From an uncultured Collinsella sp. (GTDB lineage: Bacteria > Actinomycetota > Coriobacteriia > Coriobacteriales > Coriobacteriaceae): DNA of 14,442 nt. The notes under the pieces were generated by a model. That model searched no databases, was not told the origin of the DNA, and saw nothing but the letters and a program-made list of their open reading frames with translations. The stretch lies in assembly GCA_900543275.1 (NCBI GenBank), contig UQQL01000052.1, forward strand, positions 1 through 14,442, given 5' to 3'. The translations under genes and the position numbers were made by a program. Below, in pieces: positions 7,309-13,535 of this stretch (positions are counted from its first letter, which is position 1; every line of letters begins with the position of its first letter).

Positions 7309-8244
7309 ATGCAGGAAACTGATTCTCAGTCTCAGGAGCAGGCTACCGCCACCAAGGCCGCATCTGCTCCCGCCAAGTCCCGCACGCTGTGGGGCGACGC
7401 TTTCAAGCGTCTTCGCAAGAATAAGCTCGCCGTTATCGGTATCTGCTGGATTATCATCGTCGTTTTGGTTGCCTTGACCGCAGACCTGTGGGCTAAGCCC
7501 TGGCTCGGGTCGCCGACGGCTTCCGACTCGACGACCATGGCCGAGACTTCGCTGCTGGCTCCGTGTGCCGAGCACCCGTTTGGTACCGACGCCCTTGGCC
7601 GCGACATTCTCGTCCGAGTTATCTACGGCGCGCGCGTTTCGCTTTCCGTCGGTATTATGGCCACCGCCATCTCCACGGTGATCGGTCTGATCATGGGCGC
7701 CCTGGCCGGTTTCTATGGCGGCATCTGGGATACGATCATCATGCGCTTCGCGGATATCTTCCTGGCGTTCCCGTACGTGCTGTTCGTTGTCGCCATGATC
7801 GCCGTTATCGGCCGTGGTCTTCAGAATGTCTTTATCGCCATCGGTATTCTCGGCTGGCCTTCTATTGCGCGCGTCTTCCGATCCGCGATCCTGACGGTCA
7901 AGGAAAACGACTATGTTGACGCTGCGCGCGCGATGGGTGCATCCGATGCTCGTATCGTCGTGCGTCACATCTTCCCGAACTCCGTTGCCTCCATCGTGGT
8001 CTACGCGACCATGAACATTGGTGGCGCTATTCTGACCGAGTCCGCTCTGTCCTTCCTCGGCATGGGCGTTATCCCGCCTACGCCTTCGTGGGGCTCCATG
8101 ATTCAGGACGGTCAGCAGTATCTTCTGACTGCTCCCTGGATGATGATCATGCCCGGTTTGGCAATTCTCTCGACGGTGCTCGCCTTCACCCTGCTTGGTG
8201 ACGGTCTGCGCGACGCCCTCGACGTCAAGATGAAGGACGCATAA
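7309..8244 (+). CDS. oppC: Peptide ABC transporter permease, OppC/DppC type
   Basis: The 311-aa protein is the second channel subunit. A polar, Gln/Ala/Ser-rich cytoplasmic N-terminus of about 30 residues precedes the family-typical RLRKNKLAVIG and the first helix. HPFGTDALGRDILVRVIYGAR, starting around residue 87, is the standard OppC/DppC signature before the core permease domain. The coupling loop is DAARAMGASDARIVVRHIFP from about residue 204, followed by ESALSFLGMG and PSWGSM. The C-terminus GDGLRDALDVKMK is also typical. GGGAGG at 7295-7300 is eight bases before the ATG. The oppD start lies only 2 nt after the stop. Confidence 0.94.
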   Translation: MQETDSQSQEQATATKAASAPAKSRTLWGDAFKRLRKNKLAVIGICWIIIVVLVALTADLWAKPWLGSPTASDSTTMAETSLLAPCAEHPFGTDALGRDILVRVIYGARVSLSVGIMATAISTVIGLIMGALAGFYGGIWDTIIMRFADIFLAFPYVLFVVAMIAVIGRGLQNVFIAIGILGWPSIARVFRSAILTVKENDYVDAARAMGASDARIVVRHIFPNSVASIVVYATMNIGGAILTESALSFLGMGVIPPTPSWGSMIQDGQQYLLTAPWMMIMPGLAILSTVLAFTLLGDGLRDALDVKMKDA

Positions 8245-8246
8245 GG

Positions 8247-9338
8247 ATGAAGAAGAACAAGAACTATGTGGACCTGAAGGACCAGCCGGTTCCCGAGGGC
8301 CAGCATCTACTCGAGGTCGATGACCTTAAGATGTATTTCCACACCGAGGATGGCGTCGTTCGCGCTGTCGACGGTGTGTCCTACACGCTCGATCGCGGTG
8401 AGACCTTGGGTGTCGTTGGTGAGTCCGGCTCCGGTAAGTCCGTGACCGCCATGACCATCATGGGCCTCATCTCGATGCCTCCGGGAAAGATTGAGGGCGG
8501 CGACGTTCGCTATCGCGGTCGTTCTATCCTCGAAATGACCGAGGAAGAGATGCAGCACATTCGCGGTAACGATATCGCGATGATCTTCCAGGATCCTATG
8601 ACCTCCCTTAACCCGGTCTATAAGATTGGTAAGCAGGTGGGCGAGGGTCTTCGTCTGCACCGTGGCTACTCCAAGCAGGAGGCGCTCAAGCGCGCCACCG
8701 AGCTTTTGGACCTCGTTGGCATTCCCGAGCCCGAGAAGCGCGTCAACGAGTATCCGCACCAGTTCTCTGGTGGCATGCGTCAGCGCGTCATGATTGCCAT
8801 GGCGCTTGCCTGCGATCCCGATATCCTGATTGCCGACGAGCCCACGACGGCTCTGGACGTTACCATTCAGGCTCAGATTATCGAGCTCATGCAGGAGATG
8901 CAGCAGAAGAACGGCAACGCCATTATCATGATTACCCATGACTTGGGCGTCGTCGCCGATATGGCCGATAAGATCATGGTTATGTACGCCGGCCGTCCTG
9001 TCGAGTTCGGTACTGCTGAGGAAATCTTCTACGAGAGCCGCCACCCCTACACCTGGGGCCTTATCCGCTCCATCCCGGAGCAGGCCATCGATGAGAAGAA
9101 GCCTCTTACGCCGATTCACGGCAACCCGCCTTCGCTCATGAACTTGCCTGAGGGCTGCGTTTTCTCTCCTCGTTGCCCCTATGCGACGGACAAGTGCCGC
9201 AAGCAGCGCCCCGAGCGCGTTGTCACCGAGTCTGGTCATTACTCTGCGTGCCACTACTCCGGTGACCCCGAGTTCCTCAAGAACGCTCCTGAGACGTCCC
9301 GTACGCGCAAGGATTCCAAGAAGGGAGGCGAGGCGTAA
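8247..9338 (+). CDS. oppD: Peptide ABC transporter ATP-binding protein, OppD/DppD type
   Basis: The 363-aa cytosolic ATPase powers peptide import together with the OppF-like partner. Walker A is GESGSGKS (58-65), the Q-loop is FQDPMTSLNP, the ABC signature begins at S174 (SGGMRQR), and Walker B ends with D197-E198 in IADEPTTALD, followed by the ITHDLG switch histidine. The C-terminal oligopeptide-transporter extension has HPYTWGL and four cysteines (C304, C310, C317, C335) with the same spacing as in the next protein. Some DppD homologues bind a [4Fe-4S] cluster there. The ribosome binding site GAAGGA lies in the end of oppC. The stop overlaps the next start by one base (TAATG). Confidence 0.95.
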   Translation: MKKNKNYVDLKDQPVPEGQHLLEVDDLKMYFHTEDGVVRAVDGVSYTLDRGETLGVVGESGSGKSVTAMTIMGLISMPPGKIEGGDVRYRGRSILEMTEEEMQHIRGNDIAMIFQDPMTSLNPVYKIGKQVGEGLRLHRGYSKQEALKRATELLDLVGIPEPEKRVNEYPHQFSGGMRQRVMIAMALACDPDILIADEPTTALDVTIQAQIIELMQEMQQKNGNAIIMITHDLGVVADMADKIMVMYAGRPVEFGTAEEIFYESRHPYTWGLIRSIPEQAIDEKKPLTPIHGNPPSLMNLPEGCVFSPRCPYATDKCRKQRPERVVTESGHYSACHYSGDPEFLKNAPETSRTRKDSKKGGEA

Positions 9339-10366
9339 TGGCAGATACCAACGAGCGTACTCCGCTGCTGAAGGTCGAGCACCTCTCTAAGGAGTTTCCC
9401 GCTGAGTCCGGCATGTTCGCCAAGCGCTTCTCTAAGCGTGTCGTCTCTGCTGTGAATGACATTTCGTTCGAGATTTATCCGGGCGAGACCTTTGGCCTGG
9501 TCGGCGAGTCTGGTTGCGGTAAGTCCACCACGGGCCGCACCATCATGCGCCTGACCAAGCCGACGGCCGGCAAAGTGTTCTTCCAGGGCAAAGATGTTGC
9601 CGAGATGAGCAAGCATGAGATCAAGGACATGCGTCGCGAGATGCAGTTCATCTTCCAGGACCCCTATGCTTCGCTCAATCCTCGTATGACCATAGGCGAG
9701 ATCGTCTCCGAGCCCATGACCATTCATGGCGTGGGTACCAAGGAGGAGCGCATTGAGCGCGTCCGCGAGCTGCTGGACGTCGTCGGCCTGAACCCCGAGC
9801 ACATCAACCGCTATCCGCACGAGTTCTCGGGCGGTCAGCGTCAGCGTGTCGGCATCGCCCGCGCGTTCGCTCTGAAGCCCAAGCTGATCATCTGCGACGA
9901 GCCCGTTTCCGCTCTGGATGTTTCCATTCAGGCCCAGGTTCTGAACCTGCTCAAGGAACTGCAGGACAAGTTCGGTACGGCGTATCTGTTTATTGCCCAC
10001 GACCTTTCCGTCGTGCAGCACATCTCCGATCGCGTTGCCGTTATGTACCTGGGCAAGATGGTCGAGGTTTCGGACTGGAAAACGCTCTATAGCGAGCCTC
10101 ACCATCCGTACACGCAGTCGCTGCTGTCTGCCGTGCCGGTTCCCGATCCTGATATCCAGAAGACCCGCAAGCGCATCATCCTCGCTGGCGATCCGCCGTC
10201 GCCGCTGGATCCGCCGACCGGTTGCCGTTTCCACACGCGCTGCCCGATCGCGCAGGGCATCTGCTCCGAGAAGCTTCCTGAGTTTAAGGAAGTTGCCCCG
10301 GGCCACTGCTGCGCCTGCCACTTCGCGGAGCCGTTCCCGATCAAGGAATCGCACATCGACCTGTAG
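9338..10366 (+). CDS. oppF: Peptide ABC transporter ATP-binding protein, OppF/DppF type
   Basis: The 342-aa protein is the second ATPase of the importer. An insertion typical of OppF/DppF (EFPAESGMFAKRFSKRVVSAV) precedes Walker A GESGCGKS (56-63). The Q-loop is FQDPYASLNPRM, the signature begins at S164 (SGGQRQR), and Walker B ends with D187-E188 in CDEPVSALDVSIQAQ, followed by AHDLSVV. The C-terminal extension has HPYTQSLLSAVP and cysteines C296, C302, C309, C324, C325 and C327. AAGGGAGG at 9321-9328 precedes the ATG by nine bases. It is the last gene of the operon; a large palindrome begins 14 nt after its stop and no ordinary T-tract terminator follows. Confidence 0.95.
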   Translation: MADTNERTPLLKVEHLSKEFPAESGMFAKRFSKRVVSAVNDISFEIYPGETFGLVGESGCGKSTTGRTIMRLTKPTAGKVFFQGKDVAEMSKHEIKDMRREMQFIFQDPYASLNPRMTIGEIVSEPMTIHGVGTKEERIERVRELLDVVGLNPEHINRYPHEFSGGQRQRVGIARAFALKPKLIICDEPVSALDVSIQAQVLNLLKELQDKFGTAYLFIAHDLSVVQHISDRVAVMYLGKMVEVSDWKTLYSEPHHPYTQSLLSAVPVPDPDIQKTRKRIILAGDPPSPLDPPTGCRFHTRCPIAQGICSEKLPEFKEVAPGHCCACHFAEPFPIKESHIDL

Positions 10367-10380
10367 TCGGCTGTTTGTCC

Positions 10381-10512
10381 GGGCCCGTGCTGGACTTAGT
10401 TTTCAGAACGTCCTCGACCATGGAAACCCCCTTATCCTGCTCCTTCGGAGCTGTGGATAAGGGGGTTTCCTGGTCTGCGGAATGTTCTGAAAACTAAGTC
10501 CAGCACGGGCCC
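10381..10512 (-). repeat. Large palindromic element, copy 1 (132 bp)
   Basis: Perfect 29-bp outer arms (10381-10409 and 10484-10512) enclose a shorter stem (10416-10437 with 10455-10475, one bulged T at 10421) and a small apical hairpin with GCTCC/GGAGC. Between outer and inner stems is an internal loop. Read on the minus strand it carries ATTCCGCAG on one side and CGAGGAC on the other, the same as copy 2. The minus orientation is assigned from this match. There is no T-run, so it is not an ordinary terminator, yet it is the only strong structure after oppF. It could be an RNA structure, an RNase III target, or a palindromic repeat family member. Confidence 0.85.
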
Positions 10513-10693
10513 TACGTTGCCGTTGCAGAGGGGAGCGCGATTCCTTGATCGCTCACTTAATCTAATTAGAAATTGAGCGAGGCCGGAGCTTTGGCTCCGA
10601 CCTCCCCATATAAGGGCTCGGCTTTGCCGAGCCACCAAATTTGCATCAGCCCCAGAACATGTTTGAGAACTGTGCTTGGAGTATGTGTTGGTA
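10513..10693. other. Structured stretch between the two palindromes
   Basis: No credible coding sequence is seen. Several hairpins occur in a row: GCGAT/ATCGC (10537-10552), CGCTCA/TGAGCG (10550-10579), GAGGCCGGAGC with GCTCCGACCTC (10579-10604, one mismatch, T-rich loop), and GGCTCGGC/GCCGAGCC (10615-10633, loop TTT). GGGGAG at about 10530 could also pair with CTCCCC at 10602-10607, closing the first three into a branched structure. The function is unknown. It is bounded on both sides by the same flank sequence of the palindromes (CCTAC on the left, GTAGG on the right). Confidence 0.5.
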
Positions 10694-10818
10694 GGCCCCG
10701 AATCGGTGCTGCCTCCCGGCGCATTCCGCAGGGGGAGCGATATTTTGCAGCACGAAGTGCGCAGCAAAATATCGCTCATGCCCGAGGACGCGCCGGGAGG
10801 CAGCACCGATTCGGGGCC
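10694..10818 (+). repeat. Large palindromic element, copy 2 (125 bp)
   Basis: Perfect 29-bp outer arms (10694-10722 and 10790-10818) enclose a perfect 14-bp inner stem (10735-10748 with 10764-10777) and an apical GCAC-GAA-GTGC hairpin. The internal loop is ATTCCGCAG (10723-10731) opposite CGAGGAC (10783-10789). The arms share almost no sequence with copy 1 beyond the outer GG-S-CCCG and its complement. Flanks match copy 1 read in reverse: GTA before and GGACA after. It ends 38 bp upstream of the palindrome of the tRNA-Leu promoter. Confidence 0.85.
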
Positions 10819-10856
10819 GGACATGCGGATCTACCTGCGCAATTACAAATTCGTAA

Positions 10857-10905
10857 ACTTTTTTGAAAAAAGTGCTTGCACAGTTCTCGAATCATAGGTT
10901 ATTAT
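10857..10905 (+). promoter_or_regulatory. Promoter of tRNA-Leu
   Basis: A -35 TTGCAC (10876-10881) and a -10 TATTAT (10900-10905) are 18 bp apart, about 50 nt before the tRNA. Just upstream is the A/T-rich palindrome ACTTTTTTGAAAAAAGT (10857-10873), which may act as an UP element. The same block is found before tRNA-Gly. Confidence 0.8.
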
Positions 10906-10962
10906 CTTCCTCGTTGAACGCGCGGGTCCAACAAAACGAAGCGCGAATCAACAACATAGCAT

Positions 10963-11052
10963 GTCGGAGTGGCGGAATTGGCAGACGCGCTAGCTTGAGG
11001 TGCTAGTGACCGCTTTTTGGTCATGCGGGTTCAAGTCCCGCCTCCGACACCA
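10963..11052 (+). tRNA. tRNA-Leu (anticodon GAG)
   Basis: The acceptor stem GTCGGAG (10963-10969) pairs with CTCCGAC (11042-11048), followed by A and an encoded CCA (11050-11052). The anticodon stem is CTAGC/GCTAG with loop TTGAGGT, giving anticodon GAG at 10997-10999. A long variable arm (TGACC/GGTCA) marks a class II tRNA. The T arm is GCGGG-TTCAAGT-CCCGC. It reads CUC and CUU leucine codons. Confidence 0.97.
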
Positions 11053-11063
11053 TCGCATTTGAG

Positions 11064-11086
11064 AAGCCTCTTCGGAGGCTTTTTTG
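11064..11086 (+). terminator. Intrinsic terminator after tRNA-Leu
   Basis: AAGCCTC (11064-11070) pairs with GAGGCTT (11075-11081) around a stable TTCG tetraloop, followed by a T-run. It ends only 26 nt before the start of the next gene. Confidence 0.88.
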
Positions 11087-11111
11087 TTACCGATAGACGG
11101 TGGGGTCCACG

Positions 11112-13457
11112 ATGGAAACGCTTGAACGCAACGAGTGGGCAGACGTTGCCCAACTAGTCGAGATCACGAGCGATGCTGTCATCATCTGCGAGCTCGACGG
11201 AACCATTCTGCATGTGAATAATCGCTTACTTGGTTTGATGTGCGAGGAACGCGCCGACGTCATCGGTGGAGATGTTAAAGACGTCCTGTATTCGTCCGCT
11301 TTTGAACGTGCGACGGAACATCGTCTGCCATTTGAAACTGATGGCTCCGAGAACGAACTGATGCTCAAGCTGAGTGACGGCTCTTTTATTCCCGTCTTGG
11401 TTCGTGCGGGCTCCGTAACGCCTCCACGCATCTTTGGGCGCCGCGCACCACGTGTCCTGGTGGCGCTTCACAGTATCGAAGAGCAGTATTCCCACGATCG
11501 TCAGCTCAAACGTGCGCTATCGGAGCTTAGGGTGGCGAATAAGCGCCTCTCGGGCACCCTTTCGGTCATTATGAGTACCGTGGGCTCCGATGAGCTCCCC
11601 AGCTTGCTCGATACCGTTTTGAACCAGCTTGTAGGAACGCTCGATGCTTCGGGTGCCGCTATCTATTTTTCTGAGAGCGGCGGCTTTAAACTTCGCGGTG
11701 TTTCCAGGGAGCTGCATGACAGCTACCTGCCCGAGTTTTTGCCGTATGGCGCTGGCATTCCGACGTATGTTCTTCGCGAGTCGCGTGCCTGCCGCCTGTC
11801 GATTCGGCAGGACCTTGAGGGCGACCGGGTTGCTTCGGGTATGTTCATGGATTTGGACAATCGTTCCAAGCACTTGCTGCGCGTGCAGGATATGCCCCCG
11901 TATCGCAGCGAGATCTGTCTTCCCGTGTTTTACGGCACGCAGGTGCTCGGTGTGTTGGAGGTCGGTTGGAAACGTCCACAGGCGCCACTTGCCTATGACC
12001 TTAACGTGCTCGAGGTCATCTGCGATTACCTGTCTATTCAGATGGTCGGCATGGCGTCGAGCTTACGTTCGCGCCGCACGGCAGAACTTGGTCGTTCGCT
12101 CAACGTGCTGCGCGATGAGCTTTTTACCTATCTTGATGATCCGGTCGCTGCTTCGCACGCCGTCTCGTCCGAAATCTGTGCCGTGCTCAATTGCCATTTT
12201 TGCCCCGTTGAGTACGATGCGGGCCTCGAAGCCTATGTTATCGATTTTGAGGGCGGTAGCCGTGTGGCGTTGCCGGGCGATCCAGAGTCACTCTTCTTTT
12301 CCGTCACGACGCCGGCGGCGCGCCTGGGGACATCTTCTGATGGGTTCGAGACATCGGTGCTGGGCGGGACGAGTGCCGACGATCTCAGACACGTGCGCCT
12401 TACACGTGTGGACGAATCCACGTCTATGGGTGCATGGTTGAGGGCCCACGGCCTACCGTGTCAGGGACTTTATGTCGACTCCGGCATCGAAGCAGGGCGC
12501 TACCACTCGGAATCGGATGGCAAGCGAAGCAACGATGCAATTGTTCCCGCTGATATCGCCGAGGGGCCGACGAGGCGTGTTTTGCTGCTCCGCGATGGCA
12601 GCCAGGAGCCCATTGATGACCTCGAATACGACTACATGGTGCATTTGGCGCATGACTTTGAGTTGATTTATGAGGGCGAGTCTCAAAAGCGCGAAGAACG
12701 TCATATTGCTCAGACGCTTCAGATTGGCATGAGAAATTCGCTTGGTGACGTTCCGGGCATCGCGACCGATTCGGTATACCTGTCAGCCACGAACTCTGCA
12801 TTGGTCGGTGGTGACTTCTATACGCTCATCCGTCTTCCCGACGACTGCGCCGTCATGATCCTGGGCGATGTGTCCGGCAAGGGCATCGAGGCGGCATCCA
12901 TGTCTGCACTCGTCAAGACGGCGCTGACGGCCTATGCCTGGGAGGGTGCGGGGCCTGCCCGCATGGCCCGCTCGCTCAATAGCATGCTCATGGGCTTTTC
13001 GAGGGTCGAGACGTTCGTAACGGCCTTTATTGCCAAAATCGATCTTAAGGCGGGGCGCGCGACCTATTGCTCGGCTGGCCATCCTCCCACCATGGTCATC
13101 AGGCCGTCGTCGACGCCGCTTGGCGGCGGAGAAACCCGAGGGGGAGAAGTGGAGCTCCTTGGGTGCCAATCGGGCGTGATCGGTGCCTTTGAGAGCATGG
13201 TCTACGAGACGGGCGCCTTTACGTTCGCTCCTGGTGACATGCTATTTATGTATACCGACGGAACGATTGAAGCACGTGATCGCTCGGGTGCTTTCTTTGG
13301 CGAACAGCGCCTTCGCGACCTTCTGCTCTCTGTCTCGGGTGAGGGCGTATCGGGCATTTGCGGCAAGGTCTTGGGCGAGCTTGACCGATTTACCGATTCG
13401 GCGCTGGACGATGACATTGCATTGGTGTCCCTTGAGTTTTTACGGGGTCGTTCATAG
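11112..13457 (+). CDS. PAS-GAF-PP2C serine phosphatase (RsbU/SpoIIE type)
   Basis: The 781-aa soluble protein should dephosphorylate a phosphoserine on a STAS-domain antagonist in response to a signal; the STAS-kinase protein encoded next is the obvious partner. Residues about 12-110 form a PAS domain (LVEITSDAVIICELDGTILH), then a short helical linker, then a GAF domain (about 150-318). Residues about 335-525 look like a second, diverged GAF. The PP2C domain (about 528-781) keeps the metal-binding residues: D568 in VGGDFY, D586 in GDVSGKG, D716 in YTDG, and D767-D768 in DDIAL, plus SAGHPP. It appears catalytically intact. No membrane segment is seen. A GTG at 11100 is an alternative start; ATG with GGTGGGG upstream is preferred. 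There is little room for a promoter after the tRNA terminator. The sensed ligand is unknown. Confidence 0.9.
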   Translation: METLERNEWADVAQLVEITSDAVIICELDGTILHVNNRLLGLMCEERADVIGGDVKDVLYSSAFERATEHRLPFETDGSENELMLKLSDGSFIPVLVRAGSVTPPRIFGRRAPRVLVALHSIEEQYSHDRQLKRALSELRVANKRLSGTLSVIMSTVGSDELPSLLDTVLNQLVGTLDASGAAIYFSESGGFKLRGVSRELHDSYLPEFLPYGAGIPTYVLRESRACRLSIRQDLEGDRVASGMFMDLDNRSKHLLRVQDMPPYRSEICLPVFYGTQVLGVLEVGWKRPQAPLAYDLNVLEVICDYLSIQMVGMASSLRSRRTAELGRSLNVLRDELFTYLDDPVAASHAVSSEICAVLNCHFCPVEYDAGLEAYVIDFEGGSRVALPGDPESLFFSVTTPAARLGTSSDGFETSVLGGTSADDLRHVRLTRVDESTSMGAWLRAHGLPCQGLYVDSGIEAGRYHSESDGKRSNDAIVPADIAEGPTRRVLLLRDGSQEPIDDLEYDYMVHLAHDFELIYEGESQKREERHIAQTLQIGMRNSLGDVPGIATDSVYLSATNSALVGGDFYTLIRLPDDCAVMILGDVSGKGIEAASMSALVKTALTAYAWEGAGPARMARSLNSMLMGFSRVETFVTAFIAKIDLKAGRATYCSAGHPPTMVIRPSSTPLGGGETRGGEVELLGCQSGVIGAFESMVYETGAFTFAPGDMLFMYTDGTIEARDRSGAFFGEQRLRDLLLSVSGEGVSGICGKVLGELDRFTDSALDDDIALVSLEFLRGRS

Positions 13458-13535
13458 ACGACGCTGGGCGGGTTGAATCCGGACGGTTGGGGAAACGAAT
13501 GCATCGAGTGGGCTTTTTTGGGGAACCATGGTCGT

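Noticed and set aside
10381..10818. CRISPR array or transposon with ordinary terminal repeats
   Set aside because: There are only two units, in opposite orientation, with unlike arms and no regular spacers; no transposase or target-site duplication is seen.
10665..10888. 11-bp inverted match between GAGAACTGTGC (10665-10675) and the tRNA-Leu promoter (10878-10888)
   Set aside because: An 11-base match within a 600-bp interval has a few percent chance of arising randomly, and no conserved context supports it.
10432..10897. Open frames of 73-130 codons in the oppF to tRNA-Leu interval on both strands
   Set aside because: They run across the palindromes; the repeated peptides GPESVLPPGA and APGGSTDSGP appear on both strands only because the DNA is an inverted repeat. 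No ribosome binding sites or family resemblance.
13473..13535. TTG start adding 21 residues to the STAS-kinase protein
   Set aside because: The G-rich sequence abuts the TTG with no proper spacing, and the added residues are outside the STAS fold; kept as an alternative only.
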